DNA of 64,000 bases from Branchiostoma lanceolatum (taxonomy: Eukaryota; Chordata; Leptocardii; Amphioxiformes; Branchiostomatidae): contig NC_089724.1 in assembly GCF_035083965.1 (NCBI RefSeq), positions 18,060,974 through 18,124,973 on the forward strand. Direction: 5' to 3'. Position numbers and translations under genes: made by a program. The notes beneath the pieces were generated by a model that was given only the letters and a program-made list of their open reading frames with translations, ran no database searches and was not told where the DNA came from. Positions 33,253 to 46,100 of this stretch are shown one piece after another (position 1 is the stretch's first letter; every line of letters starts with the position of its first letter).

Positions 33253-35920
33253 CTATGATATGCAGACAGCGTAACCTCTGTTGTAGCCACTGTGTTTCCC
33301 TCTCTCATACATCATGGCACTGGAGACATTGTCCTTGGTCTCTTTGGTTGTCTTAGTGGCTTTGACATCCATTTCATGCACCCTGTGTAGTAAAATATTA
33401 CTTTTAACAATGAGCACTACTGGCATTGCATGCCTCCAAAGTGGTAATGGTCGTTGACAATCAAGTATGTCAATGAATACAGCTGTGTACCTAAACAAAT
33501 TTTAGGTACAGGTACACAGGTTTAGGTACTGGTCCAGACCTGAACCTGTACCTAAACTACTTGTTCAGGAAATGGTAGATTTTCAATGAGGACAAAAGCA
33601 TGTTTGAACTGGTAACAACATAATATCTAAATGTGCTAGGTATTATCTTTATGAAAACACAAAAGAAAATTTGCCTTGCAAATGTATCTTATGTACTGGA
33701 CTATAGTACAGATGTGGCTTTAATGCACTGCCACGGTAATTTCATAGTAATTTTATCTGTCAAAATGGCCATCCTCTGAGTCAGGCTTGACCTGATTAGT
33801 ACCGGTCTAGTACCCGTCCACCAGGGTTCAGGAATTTTGGACCTGTACCTTATTGATTATACCCGGTACTGTATCGGTACAGTGTACCGGTACACAGCTC
33901 TATCAATGAATGTTATGAATGGATTAATGAAATATGTTATTTGCACTATAAAAATAAAACAGTATGGAACATTAACTGTACCAACGACAATCATTCACAA
34001 TTAGGAACTTGAAGCTTTGAACTTGGTAGTATTTCTTGTCAAATAATGCCCATATTTGGTGGAAAGGCAGTAGATTTTTTTCTCATGTTGGAAAATGGAG
34101 TCCCAAGTCATCTTAAGAAGTGCATGAGTACAATAAGTGATAGAGTGGTGAGGCGGACCTACTTGAGCATGGTCTCGATGCACGGCGCGATGTGGTCCCA
34201 GCGATATCCGGTGATGCTGTGGAGACGACTGGTCCACGTTGGCGACAGGTGCAGGCAGATCCTGGAGGCCGCCACGCACGCCGCCGCGATCACCGACGGA
34301 CGGAACACCAGGAAACAATGGTCTACAGAAGTAATACAAACAAACTATCATCAAACCCAAGTAATGATCAAGCCATGGACATTTGGACCATGGACAAGTA
34401 AGATGTACTATTTAGCGCTTCAATACAATATCACATATAGCATGACAACTGATCAGTAACTAGGTAAAAGATGTTGAATCCATCTTGTGATACTAAGTTG
34501 TAGTTACTTCACCGTTACAAAATCATCTTTCCCCAGCTTGACACATCAGAGTCTTCTTCTTACCAAGAACTAGCCTACCCTCGTTTAGATGGACATGTCT
34601 TTCAATCCCACTAATGTATTCTCTGCTTGAATTGTTTGCACTCACCCTGTAAGGACACCTCCAAGAAGTAGTGACAGTACTTTTCCAGGTACAGCCTGCT
34701 CTTGTTGACTGAGCACACAGGGTACCCTGCATGTAGGTCTGACTGTGACACCCCCTCCGTCATGTAGTAGTCCAGGAAGTGTGCAGGGGTGGGCAGGGAG
34801 ATGTTCCACTGGAAGAACTTCAGGATAGTCAGCTCCATCTGGAGATACTCCTCCTCAGAGTAGACTTCCCGCACATACTGGTTCAACTTCTTGATCCGAG
34901 GTACTCTTCTCTCCTCTTCTTCAAACTTACCTGTAAAGTTACCCCTTGTACTTCAGTTAAGCAAACCCCAAATTTGTATCAACTTTCAACACACCAATGC
35001 CAGATTATAAGATGGCCATCAAGTATAAAGGGAAGGTCCACAAATTATATTTGTGAGTATAGTCAAAGAATAATATCTATAGACTGAAAGGATATGGAAA
35101 TATAATGTGTTACAACATCTTAGACTCTTAGTGCATGCATTCAGGAGTTTTTTTGAGTTTGAAGATTTTAAATCAATGTTTTAACACCAGCTTTATAGTG
35201 GACTGTTGAACGGCCCCTTACATGCCACCAGCAGACACCCCAGCGCCACCAGGTGCATCCTGCTCTCCTGGATGTCATAGCTGTCCATGAACTGGTCCAG
35301 CAGGTAGACAGCCAGGTGCAGCGCCGTGCAGTGGACACCCTGTTTCTCGTTAATGATGCTCAACCAGTCCACCAGATACCTGCGTAAGCCCAGCTGGGGG
35401 GAGAGGCCCCTGGTACACATAGGTAGAAAAGCTTGTTAGGGATAGTAGTCAAAAAGACAAAGAAAGTGAAGGAATAACAGAATAGAGAGCAGTTCTCTGT
35501 GAGAAGTCAAGATGTTGTTTTTAGACTAGAAAGAAGATGCATGAGCTACTGTAAATGCAGAAATGTTCGCAGTGGTTTTATGTTCACGGTTTTCGTGGTG
35601 AACTCTTCAGCGCGAACTTAAAACCGCTGCGAAACTTTTTGTCCACCAATGACTATGGTGCTACTATTGTTTCAAATGTGACCTTAAAACCACCATGGAC
35701 ACTCCATTATCTCCCTACCGTGAAATAAAAACCATGCAAACTTAAAAATGCATTTACAGTATCTTTCCTTGCCATTTGAACATGCAGAAAGGCATCATTT
35801 GTTGGAGCTTTTTGATGGACGGACATACTTGAATGGTGGGAGTTCTGCCTCCTTGGTGCGAAGCGTCTCGTGAATGTCGGTTGCAAGCTGTGTCTTCCAC
35901 CACTCCTTCTGAACCTCCAT
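33253..35920 (-). CDS. CCNJ: Cyclin J
   Basis: Five minus-strand exons close in phase to 284 aa: 35829-35920 (ATG at 35918-35920), 35222-35409, 34646-34930, 34163-34322, 33253-33382. The N-terminus MEVQKEWWKTQLATDIHETL resembles the cyclin J start. The cyclin N-terminal fold is seen in SPQLGLRRYLVDWLS, HLAVYLLDQFMD and LHLVALGCLLVACKFEEEE, with the helix-3 KFEE motif. Then come LKFFQWNISLPTPAHFLDYY and YCHYFLEVSLQ, diagnostic of cyclin J. The C-terminal cyclin fold follows (FRPSVIAAACVAASRICLHL, SPTWTSRLHSITGY). The tail is short (about 42 residues), whereas vertebrate cyclin J has a longer Q-rich tail. Cyclin J is a poorly understood cyclin linked to germline and cell-cycle control in flies; its CDK partner here is unknown. 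It is head-to-head with WDR1. Confidence 0.92.
33479..33905. mobile_element. MITE-like element with GGTAC-rich ends
   Basis: The left end reads agctgtgtacct and the right end ggtacacagct, giving inverted termini about 427 bases apart. The interior has repeated tacctaaac and ggtac motifs. A related left end (gggctgtgtacctgaacact) occurs at about 30012. It lies in the last intron of cyclin J. Boundaries and family are inferred. Confidence 0.5.
35547..35761 (+). mobile_element. MITE family A, copy 2
   Basis: TACTGTAAATGCA at 35547 and TGCATTTACAGTA at about 35749-35761 form clean terminal inverted repeats of a 215-bp element in cyclin J intron 1. It is the best-preserved of the three copies in this window. 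Confidence 0.85.
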
Positions 35921-37168
35921 GACTGAACCAATCACAGGGAGGCACCCAAGCAGAATGCTTGACTACACACTACTGGGAAGACTAGGGCAGAGAAAACTGG
36001 TCAGATCACCAACAGAGACATTGACAGAAATCTTGTTTCTGACTTTCTCTGTTCCATGATTTAATTTTTGTGTATTCCAGTACTAGTACTGAACATCTAT
36101 ATCATTTTTGTATTCAAACCCGCATGTCTAATAAAAGTAAACAAAAAATTAAACGGTGGTATAAAACGTGTTAAACGAAACGAAAAGAAGCAGTCGAAAC
36201 ATTGAAAGTGGAGGAAACAATTTTGTGCCCATAAATCATTCTGTGAACCCCCTTGATTGATAATAAATGGGTGTCAGAATCCCTTTGTTTCAACATCAAG
36301 GAAGACCTTACTTGATTTTCCTATATTACCAATTATGAAACCGCATGTTAGGTACTAAATCTAGCGCCGCCTTCAAGAACCACATACAAGGATACGTATC
36401 TTTCCTGCAAATCATGCGCCATGTGATTTTACTTTCTCCTTCCCGCTTGCCTGGTCTTGCCATGATGGCCACGATTCTCAGAACAAAAAATTATGATGGG
36501 AACAATGAAAACAACATATCGAACCGCACGGCGATGTATCGGCATGGCCACATTTTCCTGTATTTCGAAGATTACGCCAACCCATCTGAACGCCGCAACC
36601 AACGGTCTCACCTTTAGTCTCTTACAGCTTCCTTTCTGCTACGACATCGCGCGGGGTTTGGAGAAGAAACTGGAGAAAATGTTGAGACGTGTCTGCGCTC
36701 CGAGGGCTCTTCTTTCAGATGACCTAAGGTCACAGGAGGTAATTTATATTCAGAACTTCTGACCAATCAAATAAATGAATAACAATCACGTGAGTTTGCC
36801 CGACGGCTGCACGAGGATTACCCGAAATAGCGCGAAGTATGCCGAGCTTGAGGCTCGGGATTTCCCGGAAAAGCTCGCCCTTAAAAAGGTTTTTCTGAAA
36901 ACATCAACAATGTTTCATTTTGCATAGAATGAGGGCTCTGTGAATAAAAAATTATGACATAGGTGTTATATTGTCCACATTAAAGCAATGCGTAAACAGA
37001 TGACTTATTTTGCAGTGGTTAGCCTCTTTTTTTTACCAAATATGGTCATTGACCCCGAGGATCGCGCCTCAAAGGTCAACGTCTCCCTTTCCGGTAGTTC
37101 GCTTCCTGATTTGTGGGAGTTTCTGAAGAAATACTACAAAAATCAACGGGAAAACTTTGGTTTCGGAT
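35921..37168. promoter_or_regulatory. Divergent promoter region between cyclin J and WDR1
   Basis: The two start codons are 1.25 kb apart and point away from each other. Between them are a CCAAT motif (36763-36767) and the palindromic E-box TCACGTGA (36786-36793), followed by CG-containing sequence to about 36900. No TATA box is evident. I infer a shared or back-to-back promoter; transcription start sites are not visible from sequence. Confidence 0.5.
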
Positions 37169-40100
37169 ATGTCTGAATATGTACAAAGTAAGTAGAAAAT
37201 CACCGTTTGATATCCGTTGTGTATCGATACTTCTGGGGATATATTCTGTTCCCCTTTATAGGTTTTGTACGTTCAGAAACCGGCTTTTCTGGGAGGGCGC
37301 GCCGGGCGGTGGTGTGTGTGTACACAGTACAGTATGAATCTAAGATGTACATTGGTTCACCTCTGTGGAATGTTTCTTTTGTCGCATTCATGCATACTTT
37401 TAATTTCACATTCTGTAGCCGAATCTATAGTATGAGATGATAAGAGTTCTTACGGTAAATGCACTGTTTGAAAAATCTAGATATTATGAAGTGCAAAATA
37501 ATTTATAACGTTATGTTATCACTTCCTTCAAACTGAACACAGTCAAAGTAAGTGAAGTTACAAGTATAAACTATACAGTCGTTTTCTGCTTGTGTTCTTG
37601 AATGACCTATCTTCGTAAAGAATGAAACAGCTTAGAGACATGTTGTGCCTATGGATAGGCAGACAAGCTGTGGCAAATCCGCCCTATAGTTATAATGTCT
37701 GGCAGAGAAGTGTTATGTTTGCTCACCACACACTACAACCTAGCATACCAAAGTGACCCGTCATGTACTAAATGTATGATCAGCTTTTCTCCTGTTATAC
37801 TGCACCCCCTGCATCTCTGCGAAACATGACAAGCCTATACCTCTCCAAATATTGCATACTGATGCCTAAAATATTTCCACATTGATATCTATATATGTGG
37901 GTGGGATACGTGGGTATAGAGTTGTCACATTTCTTGTCACACCCTCTATATATTTTTTCAACAATTGACCCGAAGTTCTGGTAGTTATATTTCATTCCAC
38001 CAAGGCAAAACTGGAACTAATAAAAAGAGTTACAATTCTGTCCTGTCAAGACATGAGTTGTTTAATATCCTACTACAGTCAAACCTGCCTAGGCGACCAC
38101 CTCTTCAACGCGACCACCTGGCCATGGCGACCGCTTTTTCTCGGTCCCGAAAATTTTCCCCATAGGCACAAGCATTAAGCGGCCTTCCCAAGGCGACCAC
38201 CCGTCCAACGCGACCGCGACCACCACGAATTAGGACCGCACAGAGCACAATCCCTGCCCATGGCGACCGTCTTCCAGCGGATTTTACTGTCGGATTTGGC
38301 GAAAATGTTTTTAAGACCTTGACGGACAAAAATATATGAATAGCATAGATTCCACCATTTAGTGTTTTGATAAAACGTTCTCACTATAAACATTGTTGTT
38401 GTGCCCAGCGCAATCTTATAGTTTACCGCAAGCTCGGTTCGGTTTGAACTCAATTTTCAATACGATCACGTAGTGTATGGCGTCAAAAAGTCAGATTTCA
38501 GATTTTTATGTGCGTGTGTGTACTCAAACGTAACGTGTGAATACGGGAGGGCGCTACGAGATCATTTTTCAGTGAAAAGTATGACGGAAATTTGTACACG
38601 ATGTAGTATGAAAATATTACAACGATAACAGAAAATGTAATTTCTGTAGGATCTTTCTGTCAATGAGAATTGAACCTGGTGGGGGTCATGCTGTCTAAAA
38701 TCATATAATATTCCACCCATCTACGTAGTACACTGTATATTTTTAACACCTCGACCCGGAGACATCTTATGAGTGGAATCCTCTTCATGGCGACCACCTG
38801 TCCATCGCGACCATTTTTACTCGGTCCCCCGGGTGGTCGCCTTGGGCAGGTTTGACTGTACTTAAGGAATGACCTCAACTGGCTCAAGTACATTGTGTAG
38901 TCACATGTAGTTACATTTCATTTGATCAGTTGTAGCGCTAAGCACATGTAGCTGAAACCTATAAAACTATTACATGTACCCAGGCCTCAGGTGGAGGCAA
39001 GAATTCTTTCCTGCCAATAAATCATTCATAATACCATGGCTGTTGACAGGACCATCCTTGGAATAGAAAAAAAAGTTGACAGGATGTGCAGGAATGATAA
39101 TTAGTTTGACCAGACCATGTATTGATGTAATAAGCCCTGGTAAGCTAACTAGAATGGCACACAGGCTTCATGTCACATTCCATCCCTCTCAAAATGACAT
39201 GCAGTTAGAACAATTTGCTTGATAATGGTAATTCAAACTGTTCATGTGATATTTAAGTTGTAGTTGCAGCCTTTGCATAGTTTACACCCGGAGTCTGACT
39301 AATTTGTTTGATTTTGAATTAATGAATAGATAGGTGAAAAACTGAAGAGACTATCAATGTGTAATGATATCACCTTGACATTCGTTGATGACATGATAAT
39401 AATGTGACTGTTTTTGTTTTAAAGCGACTGTGTTTCCTGCCCTCCCACGCACCCAGCGTGCTACGGCCTTCGCTCTCGGAGGGGACCCTAAAGGCAAGAA
39501 CTTCCTGTACTGCTTCGGGCAGAGTGTCATCATCAGGGATATAGAGGTGAGTCTGACACCTGGAATTAGTCTGGTGAGAGTGCATGTTGTTGTTGTTGTT
39601 GTCATTGTTATCCAATTTATGGCTGGTGTCAAACTGTGGTCCTTTTGTGAGATGCAGACAGACCATGGTTCCCCAATTCTCCCTGTGTAAGTACAAAGAA
39701 AGTAGTTCTGAACCATACTTAAGTTATAGCCTACATATTCTCAATGACTGATAGTGACTGCAGATCCTTTGTAGCAAGTTTATGACATCTAGTGCCAGCT
39801 GTATACAGATTAAGTAGACTATATGATGCTCTGTTGATTTGAAATTATGCCTTATTGTATTTGTATGACTTTCTTACCTTTGTAGAACCCAGCTATCTCA
39901 GATGTTTACACACAACATGTGGCTAAGACAACAGTCGCCAAGTATGCTCCCAGTGGCTTTTATATTTCATCTGCAGGTAATGGTTGCCCTTAAGTTTAAT
40001 GTATTGTACAAAGTGAATGTGTTAGAATACCCTATGTTGTAATGATGTTGTGGTCTATTACTTTGACTGTATATGACAAAGTTGAAATGTCATGGTATAT

Positions 40101-43100
40101 GTGGAAATTAAAATTAACAAATGTACTACTACTACTACTAGTTAGCCAAGTTACGTGATTTCTCAAAGTTGTTGTTAGATGACGTGCAGGAGCATCATAA
40201 ATACTAGTACATAAACTACATATGTAATTTGCATACACTTTTAGATCAGAAGTGATGTCTGAAGGTAATTGTTACAGGTAAGACCTTGCAGTGGTAGAAA
40301 TACTTTTTTCCAGTGTTCTGCAATATTGCAGAATGTCAAAATTTTGTTCTGCAATTTGAAAATATTTTCTGCAAGTACATAAGCCTCCATACTACATTCT
40401 CAATCTATAATGCCTATAATTACATATCTAGTTTTGCAACATTACTGTAATTCTTTATTCTCTCACACTCTATCTTTAATTTTTACAAAGTTTGAAACAG
40501 GAAAAACATACATGTGTGTAAAAAAATAATTCAAATGAAAAGCGAATTTACTTCATTGAAATGGCAACATCACATCAAATAACTTTTTTTGATTTCAATA
40601 TGTGACACAGTGTAAAAAATTCAACAACCTTCCTGATAAGGAGGAACAAGGACATTATATCCTTGCGAGGAATATTTCTTCTGATGCGTAATTAGATCGC
40701 ACAACCTGTGACAAAAATCACAGCCACGGCCCTCGGAAAATGCAAAATTTCATTCTGCAAAATTGCAGATTGTTTAATTTTTCTTGTGTAATCTTGAAAA
40801 TCTGTCTGCAAATAGACCCCTTTCCAAATACCGCGGCCATTTTGAATCCAGGGCGCGCGCACGTGATTCGAGCGCGGGAAAAGTCAACACCCGGTAAGAC
40901 CAAGCCAGCGGTAAGGCGTTCCCAATAGAAACCAGCGTTGAGTCATCTTCGGCGGCGAGATGTTCTCCTCCTCGGTGAAATCCATCGATATATTTGCATG
41001 GCACAAGTAGATGATATTGTTGTGGACACTTGGACTAGATATCGGCCAGTAAAATTATGAATTTCTGCTACTTTTCCACAGTTTCTGCCGGGATGTTGAA
41101 CGCGCGCTACAGTGATAAAATGCTGATATGTTTACACCGCGTGCTTGTAATTTCCCTAATAATGTTAGCTAAAGTCGAGAAAAATCCCACAAAACATACA
41201 CTTTTCGGATCATTTTAGCTTCGTTTAGGTATGAATATAACTCTTGAGCCTTTTGGCTGTTGTGACAATGCCAACATAATCTTGAAATTACGTTAGTTTG
41301 AGGGAGGGTCGTGTTTTCTGTGCAGCGTTACATCGACTTCGCTCAGCAATATTTGACATTTCCGCTGAATGCAATCCCACACAAAAAAAAACGTGAAAAT
41401 ATAGGCCTAGGCTTGAGTTCAATGTCCTTAAATATGGCAGCATTCCGGCTGCTTTTTGACGATCTTTTCGGATGCCAAGTATTTAGGCTTGAGGACTCTA
41501 AGTACGTGAGTGAAGTTGTGTTTTCCATTCTATCTGACGTTTCTTTAAATCATTTTGCGCGGCAATATTTCAGATATCTGTTGGCCGGATGGAACCCAAA
41601 AAACGTTAAATAATATTGACTTGAGGACTGAAGGACCTCAGGCCGATATTTTTCCTTTTGTTGTGGGGTTTCATCCTGTGGAAATCTAAAATATTTCCGC
41701 AAAAAGTAATGTAATCAAACGCTACAAAGAAAACACGCCCCCTGCTTCACTCACGAACTTCATCAAGCTAATTTTGGCACTGAAATATCGTCAAAGTCAA
41801 AGGAGCCACCGAAGTTCCGTCAAATTTTTATACTCGCAAAGCCCTCAAGCCTATATTTTCACGCTTCTGTAATATCATCCGACGGAAATTAAGATATTAC
41901 GGCGCAAAGTGAAAACACTCCATCTTCACTCACGTACTTTAGGTTTTGATATTTCAGAAAACTCGTCAAAAGAAGCCGCCGAAATTCTGCTAAATTCCCC
42001 CAAAAAATTACCTTTAGCTCAAGCCTACATTTTCAGGTCTTTTTTTGTGGGATTGCATTCAGCGGAAATGTCAAATATCGCTTGCGGAGCGATGTAACAA
42101 GAGAGAAAGGAAAAGCTAGACAGAAAAGAAAGAAAGGCTAGACAGAAACACGACCCCCTCTCAACGCGCGTTTTCCCAGGGGAAGTCACAACCGGTAAAA
42201 TTCTGTATATTTCTATCTAAGTAGCTATAAGGATCCCAGCCCGAAAAGTGTATGCTTTACGGGGTTTTTCTCGACTTGTGAGTGAAGCCGGGGGCGTGTT
42301 TTCTTTGGAGCGTTTTATTGCATCACTTTTTGCGGAAATATCTTAGATTTCCACAGGATGAAACCCCACAACAAAAGGAAAAATATCGGCCGGAGGTCCT
42401 TCAGGCCTCAAGTCAATATTATTTAACGTTTTTTGGGTTCCATCCGGCCAACAGATATCTGAAATATTGCCGCGCAAAATGATTTAAAGAAACGTCAGAT
42501 AGAATGGAAAACACAACTTCACTCGCGTACTTGGAGTCCTCAAGCCTAAATTCTTGGCAACCGAAAAGATCGTCAAAAAGCCGCCGGAATGCTGCCAAAT
42601 TTGTACCCAAAAGGACATTGAACTCAAGTCTATATTTTCACGTCTTGTTTTTTTTTGTGGGATTGCATTCAACGGAAATGTCAAATATTGCTGAGCGAAG
42701 TCGATGTAACGCTGCACAGAAAACACGACCCTCCCTCAAACTAACGTAATTTCAAGATGATGTTGGCATTGTCACGACAGCCAAAAGGCTCAAGAGTTAT
42801 ATTCATACCTAAACGAAGCTAAAATGATCCGAGAAGTGTATGTTTTGTGGGATTTTTCTCGACTTTAGCTAACATTATTAGGGAAATTACAAGCACGCGG
42901 TGTAAACATATCAGCATTTTATCACTGTAGCGCGCGTTCAACATCCCGGCAGAAACTGTGGAAAAGTAGCAGAAATTCACAATTTTACTGGCCGATATCT
43001 AGTCCAAGTGTCCACAACAATATCATCTACTTGTGCCATGCAAATATATCGATGGATTTCACCGAGAAGGAGAACATCTCGCCGCCGAAGATGACTCAAC

Positions 43101-46100
43101 GCTGGTTTCTATTGGGAGCGCCTTACCGCTGGCTTGGTCTTACCGGGTGTTGACTTTTCCCGCGCTCGAATCACGTGCGCGCGCCCTGGATTCAAAATGG
43201 CCGCGGTATTTGGAAAGGGGTCTATTGCAGACTGCAGGTGGGTATTTTGAACACTGCCTTGTATATCTTCGATTGTTGGGAAAAAAGTTAAAACTTTCTG
43301 TCTAGTTTAAAATAATTAACCTTGCAATTTTGGTCAACTATCCATCTGTCTTTTCCTTATGTAGATGAGCATGGAAAAGTGCGTATTTGGGACACGGTTA
43401 ACAAGGAGCACATCCTGAAGAATGAGTTTCAGCCAATAGGGGGCCCCATCAAGGACATAGCCTGGTCACCTGACAGCAAAAGGATCGCTATTTGTGGAGA
43501 GGGCAAGGAAAAGTAAGTACTAGTAATCATTGTATTTGTAGTTCATACACTGGAGGTATTGTCTAAAGCACGACTCAATTGGCTTAGTAGCAGTACCTTC
43601 TATCACTATCAAATCTGGTAAAGCGGAAGTTTAAACAACAAACAAACAAGCAAACTTGAATTGAGGAAAGGAAAATGACTTGCCCCAGGACTGCTGTAAA
43701 TGAGGTCTTGATGAGTGGGAAGTTGTTAGTTAGAGACCATGTGGTTACTGGTTGCATGTGTCTTTTTGGACTGTATGGCTCATATTGATAAATGAAAACC
43801 TTTCTTATTAAGGAATGTTTTTTCTTTCCCGCCACCTTTGTAACAGTTCTTTGCACTTGGTTATGTGATAGGGACTTAACGAAGTTGAATATTAATTGTT
43901 CCTTTTCTGTCTTTGTCATAAGTTGCAAGCAGAAAGTTGATGTTATGTGACTATATTTTCAGGTTTGCCCACTGTTTCTTGGCAGACACAGGCAGCTCAG
44001 TCGGCGAGCTCATGGGAATCAGTAAAGTTGCGAACTCCATCGACTACCGGCCAACACGACCCTTTCGCATTGTGGCAGGAGGGGACGACACGACTGCAAC
44101 TTTCTACGAGGGACCTCCTTTCAAGTTCAAGATTTCGCTTACAGTAAGAACATTTAGTATTGTTTTACACTTTAAAAAATTATTGTTGGGGTACAAAGAG
44201 CTGCACCAAACTAGACATTATACCTCATGAGTATGCAACTGTGGAACAGAAATCAGATGAAACTTTGTAATTGTAACATAAAGATTACAAGGAAAAATAT
44301 TTTACTGGAATAATTTTAGTAGCAGACAATGAATCTTTTTGTCAGGATGAGGAGATTTCTTTGTTTGAACTGGCTCTTCTGCTTGTATTCAGGACCACAC
44401 ACGTTTTGTGAACTGTGTACGGTTTTCTCCTGATGGTGAGAGGTTCGTAACAGTCAGCGCTGATGGCAAGGTAAGGGGAACATCATTTATCCAATAGAGT
44501 CACAGGTTTCAGTTGATTTAGCAACACCTATTCTGGTCTACCGTTGAGCTGTATTTGCGCCACCATGTTATCTTCATATCATAATCATATTCTAAATGTT
44601 TTTATGACACTCACTGGTAAAATGCTGCTGTAAACACCAAGTACAATATGAATACTATTTCTTCTTGAGTTAACAGGTAATCTGGGATAAACTAGAAGGG
44701 TGTTTAAGGCAGCATAGAGTGTATCATTGATAAAGACTTACCCAATGCAGATTGTAAGACCATATCTGTGACTACATATGTTTTAACTTTCTTGCAGAAA
44801 TGTTTCAATTGACCCCTTCATTTTTGCCCTTTAGTTAAAGTGTCACCATTTTTGTCTTTTCAGGGCTTCATTTATGATGGTAAAACTGCAGAGTTGATAT
44901 CTGAACTGGGAGGTGGTGGTAGCAACGCTCACGGTGGGGGTATCTATGGCGTGAGTATATATTTTATCCATACAATCTGCTATGTACGTAGTGTTTTGAT
45001 ACTAGTTTTATACTTAAACTCCCTAAGTATTATAACTATCAGCCAATGGAATCCCAACAGTGCAAACTAACTTGCTTTAATTATGTCTAATGAATTTACA
45101 TATCTATAATTGAAAATATAGCTGTACTGTACTAACTTCTTAGTCATGGCAGTTTCTATGTTATGTAGCTTTCTGACATTCCTACATGTGTTTTGTTTAT
45201 GATCATACTAGTGTTGTTGGAGCCCAGACGGCAGCCAGTTGATTACATGTTCAGGAGACAAGTCTGTCAAACTGTGGGACATGGGACAGAATTCCGTAGT
45301 CAGGTTAGTATAGTTCCTCCTTGTTGTTTTGCGGATACCTCAGGGGCAGAGCTGGTTGTATATATTAAGCTGTTCTGATATTTCATGTGCTTGTGATAAA
45401 GATTTTTGCTTCTTTACTAATGAGTTACATGAACGGGCAAAATTAATTTTGATTTCACACATCAGGGTTTGAAGGCCTGCAATGCCAATTACCAAAGTAA
45501 AGATATGCCACAATAACTGCTTCGCTACCAAGCAGGATTCTGATTCCCTCTGCAAACCCACACTGGTCTGACATTATTTGATCTTGACTTGAGGACTAAT
45601 CTTTTTCATATCACATGTCAGGTTGTTTTCAGTCTGTCAAGATTACTAAAGTGACCCAGGCGTCTTAATGATAAGAAGCATAGGCGCAGCACCCATCTCC
45701 ATTTCTATAGCCCTTGGGCCACATATTTGTGCAAGTCACTACAGCAGGGGGCTAGGCCGTTGCTAGTGATGTATGTGTTTAACTACCATACTCTTTCCCA
45801 AATGCTGAGAGCTAAGCAGAGAAAGCAGTATGTGCCATTTTTAAAGTCCTTGGTATGGCCCGGCCGGGGATCAAACTCACAACCTACCATGTGCAAGATG
45901 AACACTCTGCCAACTAGGCCATTACACTGGTTTCAAAGGTTACCGAATGGCAAGAATTTTGTCCATCATAAACAGCAAAATCCAGTCAAATAATTGAAAG
46001 ACAGGTACTTGATGAAAATCAGCTACCGAACACTCTAACTCTAAGCTTAGGAAATGAGGAACTCATTTATTTCTTGTGCACTTCCACCTAGTGAGTTCAA

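Noticed and set aside
41311-42726. Mirrored open frames of about 63-100 codons in both arms of the giant inverted repeat (plus strand near 41311, minus strand near 42419 and 42484)
   Set aside because: They mirror each other only because the DNA arms are inverted copies. One arm is frameshifted relative to the other, and no domain is recognisable, so coding constraint is not supported.
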